Shown: piece by piece, positions 1 through 9,070 of the stretch
Numbering within the stretch: the stretch's first letter is position 1
Layout of the letters: each line of letters starts with the position of its first letter
Origin: Novosphingobium sp. CF614
GTDB lineage: Bacteria; Pseudomonadota; Alphaproteobacteria; Sphingomonadales; Sphingomonadaceae
Length of the DNA: 64,000 nt
Direction: 5' to 3'
NCBI RefSeq assembly: GCF_900113255.1
Contig: NZ_FOOR01000006.1
Location: 124,001-188,000 of the forward strand
Program-made: the position numbers and the translations under genes
Notes under the pieces: generated by a model
What the model saw: the letters and a program-made list of their open reading frames with translations, nothing else
Database searches by the model: none
What the model was told of the DNA's origin: nothing

Positions 1-1400
1 AGATTCCCGGCGGTATCCTCGCCGATGCCGATTTCCTGGGCGAAGGCGAGGAAGAGCGCCTTACCGGCCGCATTCACACCTTCCGCCGCGGCGTCACCTT
101 CTACCCGATCCCGGGGGCGCTGGTCTATCCGGCCACCAGCGAGGATTTGCGCCAGATCTATGCCAGCGACGGGCGCAGCGCGATCCAGATCGGCAACGTC
201 TATCCCACCAGGAACATCCGCGCCGGCCTCTATGTCGACGCGCTGCTGGGCAAGCACTTCGCGCTGCTCGGCTCGACCGGCACCGGCAAGTCCACCAGCG
301 CCGCGCTGATCCTGCACCGGATCTGCGAGCACGCGCCCGAAGGCCATGTCATCATGGTCGATCCGCACGGCGAGTATTCCGCCGCGTTCCGCAACACCGG
401 GGTGATCCTGGACGTCACCAACCTGCAGATGCCCTACTGGCTGATGAACTTCGAGGAGCACTGCGAAGTCCTGCTGACATCGCGCGGGGACGATCGCCAG
501 CTGGATGCCGAGATCCTGGCCAAGTGCCTGCTGGAAGCCCGTTCGAAAAACCGGCTGGCCGAGCAGATGGGCAAGATCACGGTGGATTCGCCGATCCCCT
601 ACCTGCTTTCGGACCTGGGCAACATCATCAACAACGCCATGGGCCGGCTCGACAAGGGGCACACCAGCGCGCCCTACTTGCGCATCCGCAACAAGCTGGA
701 CGAGCTCAAGACCGATCCGCGCTATCAGTTCATGTTCTCCGGCATGCTGGTGGGGGACACCATGGCGGACTTCATCGCCAAGCTGTTCCGCCTGCCTTCG
801 CGGGGGCGGCCGATCTCGATCATCGACGTCTCGGGCGTGCCCTCGGACATCACCAGGACCGTCGTCGCCATACTCAGCCGCCTGGTCTTCGACTTCGCGG
901 TATGGGCGCGCGAGGAGATGACGCGGCCGATCCTGCTGGTCTGCGAGGAAGCCCACCGCTACGTTCCCAACGAGAAGAACGCCGATGGTTCCTCGGTCGG
1001 GCGCGTGCTTTCGCGCATCGCCAAGGAAGGCCGCAAGTACGGCATCTCGCTGGGCCTCATCACGCAGCGCCCCTCCGACCTTGCCGAAGGCGTGCTCTCG
1101 CAGTGCGGCACGATCATCGCGATGCGGCTCAACAACGACCGCGACCAGGCCTTCGTGCGCGCCGCCATGCCCGAGGGCGCGCGGGGCTTCCTCGATGCGA
1201 TCCCGGCGCTGCGCAACCGCGAATGCATCATCTGCGGCGAGGGCGTGGCCATCCCGATCCGCGTCGCCTTCGACGACCTGGAGGAACACAAGCGCCCGGC
1301 CTCGGCCGATCCCTCGTTCACCAAGCTGTGGAACAGCACCGGCGGCGAGGACGAGATGGTCCTGCGCACCGTCCAGCGCTGGCGCGCGCAGGGGCGGTAA
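1..1400 (+). CDS. HerA/DUF87-type ATP-binding protein (5' end outside window)
   Basis: This is the C-terminal part of a HerA-like P-loop ATPase. The reading frame is open from base 3, so the true start lies upstream of the window. A Walker A motif GSTGTGKST is encoded near 270-296, and a Walker B-like strand ending CEEAH near 940-957. The protein ends in a conserved arginine/glutamate-rich region. HerA-family proteins are hexameric DNA translocases or helicases, often working with NurA nucleases, but many bacterial DUF87 members stand alone and have no proven role. No NurA is visible here. The gene converges on the MATE gene, with a palindromic repeat filling the gap. The family call is firm; the biological role is unknown. 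Confidence 0.85.
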   Translation, partial: IPGGILADADFLGEGEEERLTGRIHTFRRGVTFYPIPGALVYPATSEDLRQIYASDGRSAIQIGNVYPTRNIRAGLYVDALLGKHFALLGSTGTGKSTSAALILHRICEHAPEGHVIMVDPHGEYSAAFRNTGVILDVTNLQMPYWLMNFEEHCEVLLTSRGDDRQLDAEILAKCLLEARSKNRLAEQMGKITVDSPIPYLLSDLGNIINNAMGRLDKGHTSAPYLRIRNKLDELKTDPRYQFMFSGMLVGDTMADFIAKLFRLPSRGRPISIIDVSGVPSDITRTVVAILSRLVFDFAVWAREEMTRPILLVCEEAHRYVPNEKNADGSSVGRVLSRIAKEGRKYGISLGLITQRPSDLAEGVLSQCGTIIAMRLNNDRDQAFVRAAMPEGARGFLDAIPALRNRECIICGEGVAIPIRVAFDDLEEHKRPASADPSFTKLWNSTGGEDEMVLRTVQRWRAQGR

Positions 1401-1404
1401 GCGC

Positions 1405-1540
1405 TCCTCCCCGGAACGGGGAGGGGGACCGCCCGCGAAGCGGGTGGTGGAGGGGACTCTCGCCACGGTGCGACGCCGCGCGAGCACGCGGCTCCCCCTC
1501 CGTCAGCCTGTGACTGCCACCTCCCCGTTCCGGGGAATCC
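1405..1540. repeat. Dispersed palindromic element, copy A
   Basis: An imperfect palindrome of about 136 bp fills the gap between two convergent genes. The left arm begins CTCCTCCCCGGAACGGGGAG and continues with an inner hairpin around GCGGGTGGTGGAGGGG. A spacer follows, then a right arm CCCCTCCGTCAGC...GCTGCC-like and CCTCCCCGTTCCGGGGAATCC. The right end touches the stop codon of the MATE gene at 1541. The same arms recur near 3.8, 4.6, 5.3, 41.5 and 41.9 kb. It could fold into a large RNA hairpin from either strand and so act as a bidirectional terminator. Confidence 0.85.
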
Positions 1541-2968
1541 TCACGTCCCGAATGCCGCGCGCCAGCGGCCGAAGCGGTAGTAGAGGACCGTCAGTGCCAC
1601 CGTCAGCGTCGAGGCGACCGGATAGGACCACCACACCGCCTCGCTGCCGATCATCGGTTCGGCCAGCCAGTAGAACCCCAGGCGGACCGGGTAGAGCCCC
1701 AGGAACATGATTATCAGCGCCGGCATCACCGAGCCGTAAGCGCGCATCGTGCTGGTGAGGATCATGGTGATCGAGACGATCACGAAGGAAGCCGTGCAGA
1801 CCAGCTGGATATGCTCGGCGATCGGCATGGCGGGGCTGTCGCCGCCCAGGAACAGGGCCAGCAGCGGCCGGTCGAACACCACGATCAGCGTCGCCATGAC
1901 CGCCGAGAACCCCAGGTTGGCGCCCATGCCGACATGCGTGACGCGGTGGACCCGGGCGTGATCCCCCGCGCCCAGCGCCTGCGCCACCATCGCGCTGACC
2001 GCCGATCCGAACGCCATCGCCGGCATCTGCAAATAGTTCCACAGTTGCAGCGAGGCGCCGTAAGCCGCCGCCGCGTCGAGCCCCACGCGGTTGACGAGGC
2101 CGATCATGATGAGCCCGGCCGAGGAAGCCAGCAGCAGCTGCGCGCCCATCGGCAGGCCCTTGGCCAGCACGTAGCGCAGTTCCGCGCTGCGCGGCACGGC
2201 ATAGCGCAGTTCGTGCCCGCGCAGGCGCATCGGCAGGTCCTGCTGGTAAATCCGCCAGATCTGGTAGACCATGCCGGTGACGTTGGCGCAGGCGGTGGCG
2301 ATCGCCGAGCCGGTGATGCCCAGGCGCGGCAGCGGGCCCACGCCCATGATGAGCAGCGGGTTGAAGCAGACGTCGATCGCGACCGCCAGGATCATCGCGT
2401 ACATTGGCGTCTTGGAATCGCCGGCGCCGCGCATGGCCATGGAGATCATCATGTTGACGCTGCCCAGCGGTATCGTGATGAAGATCACGCGCAGATAGCT
2501 CAGCGCCTCGATCTTGCTGGCCTCCGGCGTGCCCAGCGCGTCCAGCAGGGCAGGGGTGTAGATCCCCCCCAGCGCGGCGACCACCAGCGACAGGCCGAAG
2601 CAGAAGCCGGTGCCCGAGCCGAACATGCGGCGCGCGGCGTCGATATCACCCGCGCCGAAATGCTGCCCGACGCGCACCGTGGTCGCCATGCCGAAGCCGA
2701 AGATCGCGGCGTAGAGCAGGAACATCACGACATTGGCGTTGGCGGTCGCCGCCAGCGCGCTTTCGCCCAGCAGCCGGCCGACCCAGATCGCGTTGATCGA
2801 GCCGTTGAGCGTCTGCAGCACGTTGGACAGCAGCATCGGCACCGCGAACAAGATCAATGTCTTCAGGATCGGGCCCTGCGTCAGATCGCCCTTGATCGCC
2901 GGGCGCGGCGCAGTCTCGATCTCGATCGTGGATTGTTCGCCGACGGGGATGGGGGAAGCCTCGTTCAT
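1541..2968 (-). CDS. MATE family efflux transporter
   Basis: This 475-residue polytopic membrane protein matches the MATE (multidrug and toxic compound extrusion) family in length and in its pattern of about twelve hydrophobic segments in two similar halves. Recognisable family stretches include FAVPMLLSNVLQTLNGSINA near residue 40 and the SMAMRGAGDSKTPM region near 190. MATE proteins export cationic drugs and metabolites in exchange for sodium ions or protons across the inner membrane. The substrate cannot be read from sequence. Its ATG overlaps the queE stop by 4 bases (ATGA), so the two are probably co-transcribed and translationally coupled, though no functional link is obvious. Confidence 0.9.
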   Translation of the reverse strand: MNEASPIPVGEQSTIEIETAPRPAIKGDLTQGPILKTLILFAVPMLLSNVLQTLNGSINAIWVGRLLGESALAATANANVVMFLLYAAIFGFGMATTVRVGQHFGAGDIDAARRMFGSGTGFCFGLSLVVAALGGIYTPALLDALGTPEASKIEALSYLRVIFITIPLGSVNMMISMAMRGAGDSKTPMYAMILAVAIDVCFNPLLIMGVGPLPRLGITGSAIATACANVTGMVYQIWRIYQQDLPMRLRGHELRYAVPRSAELRYVLAKGLPMGAQLLLASSAGLIMIGLVNRVGLDAAAAYGASLQLWNYLQMPAMAFGSAVSAMVAQALGAGDHARVHRVTHVGMGANLGFSAVMATLIVVFDRPLLALFLGGDSPAMPIAEHIQLVCTASFVIVSITMILTSTMRAYGSVMPALIIMFLGLYPVRLGFYWLAEPMIGSEAVWWSYPVASTLTVALTVLYYRFGRWRAAFGT

Positions 2969-3708
2969 GTTCCCCTCGTGTCGCCCCAGAGATGGATGTG
3001 CAAGCGGTCGGTGAAGCGAAATCCGTTCTGGGCACAGATTTCGGCGAGCCAGCCGGACCGTTCCCGCAGGACATTGGCGGAGCGGCCTTCCGGCATCAGG
3101 AACAGGCGATCGGGCATGATCGCATGGCGGCGGCGCAGCCCCTGCACTTCGCCCAGGTCGGCGGGATCGGCGATCACGAACTTGAAGAAGGCGCGGGGAT
3201 CGGCCGCCCAGGCGTCCAGCCGCTCGGGCGGCAGCGCCAGCTCGGCCGGATTGCCGCTATGCGCCAGCTTGGGGCTGACATTGTACTGATCCACCAGCGG
3301 ATCGAGCGCGGCATGCGGGGCGACGGTGCCGTTGGTCTCGATCTCCACATGCATGCCGGCGCGCGCGGTTTCCAGAGCCGCCACCATGCGGGCCAGCGCC
3401 GCGCCCTGCAGCAGCGGTTCACCCCCGGTTATCACCAGGCGATCCGGGGGCAGGGCGGCCACGCGGGCGGCGACGTCCGCTTCTTCCAGGGCGAGTTGGT
3501 TGGCCTGGCGCGCGAAGGCCAGATCGTCGCGGTGGGGGCGGTTGTCGCCGTCGAAGCGCCAGGTATAGGCAGTGTCGCACCACTGGCAGGCGAGATTGCA
3601 GCGCGAAAGCCGCACGAACGTGCTCGGCCGCCCGATGGACGGCCCTTCGCCTTGCAGCGAGGCGAAGATTTCGGGTTCGCCCGGAGTGGTGGTGGCCAGG
3701 GTCAGCAT
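2965..3708 (-). CDS. queE: 7-carboxy-7-deazaguanine synthase
   Basis: QueE is a radical-SAM enzyme that converts 6-carboxytetrahydropterin to 7-carboxy-7-deazaguanine in the queuosine/preQ0 pathway. The 247-residue protein starts with the typical EPEIFASLQGEGPSIGRPS segment. It carries the iron-sulfur cysteines C37, C41 and C44 in RCNLACQWCDT, followed by a GGEPLLQ motif that binds SAM. Length and motif order fit the family. It is the first gene of a two-gene unit with the MATE exporter. No other queuosine gene lies in the window. Confidence 0.95.
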   Translation of the reverse strand: MLTLATTTPGEPEIFASLQGEGPSIGRPSTFVRLSRCNLACQWCDTAYTWRFDGDNRPHRDDLAFARQANQLALEEADVAARVAALPPDRLVITGGEPLLQGAALARMVAALETARAGMHVEIETNGTVAPHAALDPLVDQYNVSPKLAHSGNPAELALPPERLDAWAADPRAFFKFVIADPADLGEVQGLRRRHAIMPDRLFLMPEGRSANVLRERSGWLAEICAQNGFRFTDRLHIHLWGDTRGT

Positions 3709-3832
3709 GGGGGCGTCAGAATGTCACCCGCCGGCGGTTGCGCCGGGCTGCCGGAGCCGTCCGAAAGTTGACTGGTATCGTGGTCATGATTCGACAGTGA
3801 CAGAGAGCGGGGATGTAGGAAAATTGAAAATT

Positions 3833-3943
3833 CTTCTCCTGGCCGGGAGGGGACTCTGTTCAAGGCAAACGGCGCGAGAGGACGCGAGTCCCCCCTCCAC
3901 TATCCGCTGCGCGGCCGGTTCCCCTCCCCATTCCGGGGAGGAT
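3833..3943. repeat. Dispersed palindromic element, copy B, at the valS stop codon
   Basis: A diverged copy of the 1405-1540 element, in opposite orientation, lies between queE and valS. Its right arm reads CCCCTCCACTATCCGC...CCCCTCCCCATTCCGGGGAGGAT and its last base is part of the valS TAA stop codon. The left arm (TTCTCCTGGCCGGGAGGGGACTC) is more degraded. About 124 further bases up to the queE start show nothing recognisable. Confidence 0.75.
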
Positions 3944-6909
3944 TATCCCAGCCGCTTGAGCGCCGCGGCCAGCCGCTCGGCTTCCGCCGCGTGCATGGCA
4001 TGGTCCGCCCGCGCCTTCTCGACCGCCTCGGGCTTGGCCTTTTCCACGAAAGCCGGGTTCTCGAGCCGCTTGGCGAGGGCGCCGCGTTCCTTTTGCGATG
4101 CGGCCAGCGCCTTTTCGAGGCGGGCCTTTTCGGCGGCGATATCGATCACGCCTTCGAGGGGGATGACCAGCGTTGCCGAAGGAATCGAAATTCGAAGTGC
4201 GCTGCCTTCGAGCGCCTTGTCGGGATATCGTATGTTGATGCGGCCTACGCGGTCAAAATAGTGGCCGCCATTTGCCAAGTACTTGCCCACGATCGGAGCC
4301 GATTCCTCGACATAGCCGACCAGGCGCTGGCCCGGTGCGATACCCACTTCGTTCTTCGTTGCCCGCAAGTTCGAGATCGCCTCGATGATCCACTGCATTT
4401 CGTCGCGCGCGTCGGCATCGATCCGATGAACTCCGGCGTTCAGCGTGACGTTGTTCACCGGCTGCGGCCACTTGGCCACGATCAGCTCGTAAGGCCGCTC
4501 GCCCAGCTTGCTCCACAGCTCTTCGGTGACGAACGGCATGAACGGATGGAGCATGACCAGGATCTGGTCGAGCACCCAGCCGGCGACGGCGCGCGTTTCA
4601 TCCTCCCCGGCACGGGGAGGGGGACCGCCCGCAGGGTGGTGGAGGGGATTGGCGTCCTCACCCGCGGCCGTGTCGGGGCGCGAATCCCCTCCGTCAGCGC
4701 TTCGCGCTGCCACCTCCCCGTCCCGGGGAGGATTGAGCACCGGCTTAATCAGTTCCAGATACCAGTCGCAGAACTGATCCCACACGAAATGGTAGATCGC
4801 GTTGGCGGCCGCGTCGAAGCGCAGTTCGGCCAGGGCCTTGTCGAGCGCCGCGACGGTTTCCACCACTTCGCCGATGATCCACTTGTTGACCGCCAGCCTT
4901 GCTTCCGGCGCGGCAATCGAGGTGCTGGCGCCGATGCCGTTGGACTGGCAGAAACGCGCCGCGTTCCACAGCTTGGTGGCGAAGTTGCGGTAACCCTCGA
5001 CGCGCTTCTCGTCCATCTTCACGTCGCGGCCCTGGCTTTCCATGGCGGCCATGAAGAAGCGCAGCGCGTCGGCGCCGTACTTGTCGATCATCCCGAGGGG
5101 GTCGACGACGTTGCCCTTGGACTTGGACATCTTCTGCCCGTCCGCCGCGCGCACCAGCCCGTGCAGGTAGAGCCGCTTCCACGGCACCTGCTTCATGAAG
5201 TGCAGGCCCTGCATCGCCATCCGCGCGTCCCAGTAGAACAGGATGTCGAAGCCCGAGATGAGCAGGTCGTTGGGGTAATGGCGCGAAAGCAAATCCTCCC
5301 CGACACGGGGAGGATTTTCGCTTTCCGGCCAGCCCAGGGTGGCGAAGGGCCAGAGGGCGGAGGAGAACCAGGTGTCCAGCACGTCCGGGTCGCGGGTGAT
5401 CGAGGGCAGGGGATCGGTCGCCACCGCGTCGTAGCTGGGGTGGACGGGCACCATGCCGCCTTCGGGCAGGTAGGCGGCATAGTGCTCACTGGCCAGCGCG
5501 ATCGCGGCTTCCTCGCTCTCGGCGACGAAGATCTCGCGCTCGTCCGGGGCGTAGAAGTAGGTTTCGAGCCGGGGGTCCTTCTGGTGGCCGCCGTAGGGGA
5601 TGATCTTCGGGCCGTACCAGGCCGGAATCCGGTGCCCCCACCAGAGCTGGCGGGAAACGCACCAGGGCTGGATGTTCTCCATCCAGTTGAAGAAGGTCTT
5701 CTCCCAGGCCTTCGGCACGATCTCGATGGCGCCCGCGCGCACCGCCTCGATCGGGGCCCTGGCCAGCGCCTTGGCATCGACATACCATTGGTCGGTCAGC
5801 CAGGGTTCGATCACCACGCCGCCGCGGTCGCCATAGGGCGTGGGGATGACGCGTTCCTCGACTTTCTCCAGCAGGCCGTCATTGTCCATCAGCTCGACCA
5901 CGCGCGCGCGTGCCTCGTAGCGGTCCAGCCCGATCAGCTCGGCCGGGATCAGCCGGTCCGCCGTCTGGCACACGCGCGCCTCGGCATCGAGCATGTTGAG
6001 CATCTGCGCCGGCTTGAACCCGGCGCGCTTGCCCACCTCGAAATCGTTGAAGTCATGCCCAGGCGTGATCTTCACCGCGCCCGAGCCGAGTTCCGGATCG
6101 GCGTGCTCGTCGGCGACGATGGGGATCTCGCGCCCGGTGATCGGCAGCGTCACGGTGGCGCCGCGCTCGATCAGCGGCTTGTAGCGCGCGTCCGCCGGAT
6201 TCACCGCCACCGCCATGTCGGCCAGCATCGTCTCGGGCCGGGTGGTGGCGACCGAGATGTGGCCCGAACCGTCGCTGAGCGGGTACTTGAAGTGCCAGAA
6301 CGATCCGCTGACCTCGCGCGTTTCCACTTCGACATCGCTGATCGCGGTCTTGAGCCTGGGGTCCCAGTTCACCAGCCGCTTGTCGCGGTAGATCAGGCCC
6401 TCCCGGTGGAGGTCGACGAAGACCTTCACCACTGCCCTGGTGAAGTGCGGGTCCATGGTGAACTGCTCGCGACTCCAGTCCATCGAGCAGCCCAGGCGGC
6501 GCAGCTGGCGGGTGATCGCCCCGCCGCTCTCCGCCTTCCATTCCCACACTTTCTTCACGAATTCGTCGCGCGTGTAATTGGTGCGCTTGTCCTGCCGCTC
6601 CTCCAGCTGGCGTTCGACCACCATCTGCGTGGCGATGCCGGCGTGGTCGGTGCCCACCACCCACAGCGCGTCCTTGCCGCGCAGGCGCTCGTAGCGGATC
6701 ACCACGTCCTGCAAGGTGTTGTCGAGCGCGTGGCCGACATGCAGCGAACCGGTCACGTTCGGCGGCGGGTTGACGATGGTGAAGGGCTGCGCGTCCGGCC
6801 GATCCGGGCGGAACAGGCCGCCGGTTTCCCAGTGGGCGTACCACTTCGCCTCGATCCGGGCGGGGTCGAAAGTCTTGTCGAGGGCGGCTTCAGGCGTGTT
6901 GTCGGTCAT
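3943..6909 (-). CDS. valS: Valyl-tRNA synthetase carrying two in-frame repeat insertions
   Basis: ValRS charges tRNA-Val. I chose the ATG at 6909 ([16 protein letters not shown]), giving 988 residues; an upstream ATG at 6999 would add 30 residues of no family character. Class I signatures are clear: [15 protein letters not shown] (HIGH-type) near residue 47, and [12 protein letters not shown] (KMSKS) in the second half. An editing domain lies between them and a C-terminal coiled coil ([17 protein letters not shown]) follows. Two stretches look foreign. About 45 residues ([16 protein letters not shown]... to ...PPPRAGED) sit in the anticodon-binding domain between KPVL and ETRAVAGW and are encoded by repeat copy C. 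A short ENPPRVGED after LGWPES is encoded by the mini-palindrome at 5291-5317. Both preserve the frame, and there is no sign that the gene is dead. Confidence 0.97.
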   Translation of the reverse strand: MTDNTPEAALDKTFDPARIEAKWYAHWETGGLFRPDRPDAQPFTIVNPPPNVTGSLHVGHALDNTLQDVVIRYERLRGKDALWVVGTDHAGIATQMVVERQLEERQDKRTNYTRDEFVKKVWEWKAESGGAITRQLRRLGCSMDWSREQFTMDPHFTRAVVKVFVDLHREGLIYRDKRLVNWDPRLKTAISDVEVETREVSGSFWHFKYPLSDGSGHISVATTRPETMLADMAVAVNPADARYKPLIERGATVTLPITGREIPIVADEHADPELGSGAVKITPGHDFNDFEVGKRAGFKPAQMLNMLDAEARVCQTADRLIPAELIGLDRYEARARVVELMDNDGLLEKVEERVIPTPYGDRGGVVIEPWLTDQWYVDAKALARAPIEAVRAGAIEIVPKAWEKTFFNWMENIQPWCVSRQLWWGHRIPAWYGPKIIPYGGHQKDPRLETYFYAPDEREIFVAESEEAAIALASEHYAAYLPEGGMVPVHPSYDAVATDPLPSITRDPDVLDTWFSSALWPFATLGWPESENPPRVGEDLLSRHYPNDLLISGFDILFYWDARMAMQGLHFMKQVPWKRLYLHGLVRAADGQKMSKSKGNVVDPLGMIDKYGADALRFFMAAMESQGRDVKMDEKRVEGYRNFATKLWNAARFCQSNGIGASTSIAAPEARLAVNKWIIGEVVETVAALDKALAELRFDAAANAIYHFVWDQFCDWYLELIKPVLNPPRDGEVAARSADGGDSRPDTAAGEDANPLHHPAGGPPPRAGEDETRAVAGWVLDQILVMLHPFMPFVTEELWSKLGERPYELIVAKWPQPVNNVTLNAGVHRIDADARDEMQWIIEAISNLRATKNEVGIAPGQRLVGYVEESAPIVGKYLANGGHYFDRVGRINIRYPDKALEGSALRISIPSATLVIPLEGVIDIAAEKARLEKALAASQKERGALAKRLENPAFVEKAKPEAVEKARADHAMHAAEAERLAAALKRLG
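4600..4733. repeat. Palindromic element, copy C, inserted in frame inside valS
   Basis: This 134-bp element has clean ends: ATCCTCCCCGGCACGGGGAG at the left and CCTCCCCGTCCCGGGGAGGAT at the right. Inner parts (GGACCGCCCGC, GGTGGTGGAGGGG, CCCCTCCGTCAGC, GCTGCCACC) match copies A and E. Relative to a normal ValRS it accounts for 135 inserted bases, or 45 codons, in the loop between two helices of the anticodon-binding domain. This resembles the way Rickettsia palindromic elements insert in coding sequence, although the sequence is unrelated. Confidence 0.9.
5291..5317. repeat. 27-bp mini-palindrome, copy D, inside valS
   Basis: A perfect inverted repeat with 11-base arms, AAATCCTCCCC and GGGGAGGATTT, is separated by GACAC. 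It is identical in type to the terminal hairpins of the larger elements but has no inner part. In the valS reading frame it encodes NPPRVGED, residues that normal ValRS proteins lack at this place between GWPES and the SGFDILFYW segment. Confidence 0.85.
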
Positions 6910-7062
6910 GGCGCGGGCGCTTTGCCAGTGCCCGGGTTCGCGCGCAAGGCGGGACTGCCACGGTTTTGCCGCAAGGACCTGCCATGGCAGGGACGTCACA
7001 CAATTCGTCGCATCGGCGGAACCCCTTGCCGGTCCACGGATTTTCCCTCAATACGAGCGCAA

Positions 7063-8178
7063 ATGCGGGAATGGGCTGAATTCACCTTGTCGGAAAGCGA
7101 CGATGGCGGCGTCCCCAGACTGGCGCTCAAAGGCCATCTGCGCGTGTATTCGCTCGGCGATCTCGATGTCCGACTGGCCGCGCTCGACGGCAATTTCGCG
7201 TGCATCGACATCTCGGGCGTCACCGATATCGACACCACCGGCGCCTGGCTCGTCGCCCACTACGCGCGCGAACATGGCCTTTCGATCGTGGGCCAGAGCG
7301 AACAGGCGCACCGTCTGTTCGGCGCGATCGGCGACATGGCCGCGCACGAGGCGGAGCCCGAGCCGGCCCCGCCATTGCTGCTGCGCACCCTGGCGGAGTT
7401 CGGCGACCTGGTGACCGGCTGGGGGCGCGGCTTCTTGAAGTCGGTCGCGTTCCTGGGCGAACTGGTCGTCGGCTTCGGCACGATCGCGCGGCATCCCTCG
7501 CGCCTCAGGGGCACCGCGCTGGTCCACCACATGCAGTACGTGGGGGTCAACTCGCTGTGGATCATCGGCCTGATGAGCTTCCTGATCGGCATCGTCATCG
7601 CCCAGCAGGGCGCGGTGCAGCTTCAGCAGTTCGGGGCGGAGATCTACACGATCAACCTCACCGGCCGCCTCGCCATGCGCGAGCTGGGCATCCTGATGAC
7701 CTCGATCATGGTCGCCGGCCGTTCCGGCTCCGCCTTCGCGGCGCAGATCGGCACGATGAAGCTGACCGAGGAGGTCGACGCCATGCGCACGATCGGCGTC
7801 TCGCCGATGGAGGCGCTGGTGGTGCCGCGCGTGCTGGCCTCGATGGTGATGATGCCGCTGCTGGGTTTCTATTCGGCGGTGCTGGCAATCATCGGCGGCG
7901 CCTTCATCTCCACCATCGCGCTCGACATCCCGTTCTGGACCTTCCTCCAGCGCACACAGGAAGTGGTGCCGCTCACCGACGTGTGGGTCGGCCTGGTCAA
8001 GGCCCCGGTCTTCGCGCTGATCGTGGCGCTGGCCGGCTGCTACCAGGGCATGCAGGTGTCCGGAAGCGCCGAGGAAGTGGGCAAGCGCACCACCCAGGCG
8101 GTGGTCACGGCGATCTTCACGGTGATCGTGCTCGATGCCTTCTTCGCGATCTTCTTCACGGAGATCGGCTGGAAATGA
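7063..8178 (+). CDS. mlaE: MlaE-type lipid ABC transporter permease with N-terminal STAS domain
   Basis: This is the inner-membrane permease of an Mla-type phospholipid transporter. From the ATG at 7063 (MREWAEFTLSESDD) it has 371 residues. Residues about 1-95 form a STAS-like fold (IDISGVTDIDTTGAWLVAHY), equivalent to the separate MlaB of enterobacteria. The rest is the MlaE permease domain with the family stretch GRSGSAFAAQIGTMKLTEEVDA and several membrane helices. It is divergent from valS. Its stop overlaps the mlaF start (ATGA), so it leads a four-gene operon. Family members move lipids between the outer and inner membranes; direction and cargo here are inferred. Confidence 0.93.
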   Translation: MREWAEFTLSESDDGGVPRLALKGHLRVYSLGDLDVRLAALDGNFACIDISGVTDIDTTGAWLVAHYAREHGLSIVGQSEQAHRLFGAIGDMAAHEAEPEPAPPLLLRTLAEFGDLVTGWGRGFLKSVAFLGELVVGFGTIARHPSRLRGTALVHHMQYVGVNSLWIIGLMSFLIGIVIAQQGAVQLQQFGAEIYTINLTGRLAMRELGILMTSIMVAGRSGSAFAAQIGTMKLTEEVDAMRTIGVSPMEALVVPRVLASMVMMPLLGFYSAVLAIIGGAFISTIALDIPFWTFLQRTQEVVPLTDVWVGLVKAPVFALIVALAGCYQGMQVSGSAEEVGKRTTQAVVTAIFTVIVLDAFFAIFFTEIGWK

Positions 8179-9062
8179 CCGATCTTTCCGACGATTATCA
8201 CGGCGAATATCCGATCGTGGTCGAAGGGCTGCGCACGGCCTTCGGCGAGCACGTGATCCATGACGATCTCTCGCTGAAAGTCCGCAAGGGGGAAATCCTG
8301 GGCGTGGTCGGCGGCTCGGGCACCGGCAAGTCGGTGCTGATGCGCGCGATCATTGGCCTGCAGCACCCGGCCGCGGGGCGGATCTGCGTGCTGGGCCACC
8401 ATATCGGCGAGGCGGAAGAGGATGACGGCGTGGACTTGCGCTCGCGCTGGGGCGTGCTGTTCCAGGGCGGCGCGCTGTTTTCCACGCTGACCGTGGGCGA
8501 GAATGTCGAAGTGCCGCTCAGGCAGTTCTATCCCGAACTTTCCGACGGCCTGCGCGGGGAAATCGCCCGCTTCAAGGTGCGCCTCTCGGGCCTGCCGGAG
8601 GAAGCCGCGTTCAAGTATCCCAGCGAGCTGTCGGGCGGCATGAGGAAGCGCGCCGGGCTGGCGCGCGCGCTGGCGCTCGATCCGGAGCTGCTGTTCCTCG
8701 ACGAGCCGACCGCCGGCCTCGATCCGATCTCGGCCGCCGCCTTCGATGCCTTGACCCGCGAGCTCAAGGAGACGCTGGGGCTGACGGTGTTCCTGATTAC
8801 CCATGATCTCGACACGCTCCACGCGATCTGCGACCGGGTGGCCGTGCTGGCGGACGGGCACGTGATCGCGGTGGGCACGATCCCGGAACTGCTCGCGCTC
8901 GACCATCCGTGGATTCAGCAATACTTCAACGGTCCGCGCGGCCGGGCGGCGCTGGTGGCCAAGGGCGATCCGCGCGTGATGGTGGACCGGCCCATCCGGC
9001 GGACCGCCGAGGAACCAACGCAGCCGGCCGGTGTGGACAGCGCCGGCAACACGGGGGCATAG
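8175..9062 (+). CDS. mlaF: Mla-type ABC transporter ATP-binding protein
   Basis: This is the 295-residue ATPase of the lipid transporter. Walker A GGSGTGKSV lies near residue 43, the ABC signature LSGGMRKRAGLARAL near 155, and Walker B LLFLDEPTAGLDP just after. The switch histidine is in FLITHDLDTL. It overlaps mlaE by 4 bases and is followed 8 bases later by mlaD. The C-terminal tail beyond the ATPase core (about residues 250-295) is variable and charged. It powers transport through MlaE at the cytoplasmic face. Confidence 0.94.
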   Translation: MTDLSDDYHGEYPIVVEGLRTAFGEHVIHDDLSLKVRKGEILGVVGGSGTGKSVLMRAIIGLQHPAAGRICVLGHHIGEAEEDDGVDLRSRWGVLFQGGALFSTLTVGENVEVPLRQFYPELSDGLRGEIARFKVRLSGLPEEAAFKYPSELSGGMRKRAGLARALALDPELLFLDEPTAGLDPISAAAFDALTRELKETLGLTVFLITHDLDTLHAICDRVAVLADGHVIAVGTIPELLALDHPWIQQYFNGPRGRAALVAKGDPRVMVDRPIRRTAEEPTQPAGVDSAGNTGA

Positions 9063-9070
9063 CTTACGGC

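Noticed and set aside
1405..1540. CRISPR-like repeat array
   Set aside because: The repeats are dispersed singly between genes, are palindromes of varying size and have no regular spacers or cas genes.
3991..8178. A very long plus-strand open frame of about 1395 codons
   Set aside because: Its first 1000 codons are antisense to valS, rich in His, Arg and Gly as expected from a GC-rich shadow frame. Only the last 371 codons from 7063 are a real gene (mlaE).
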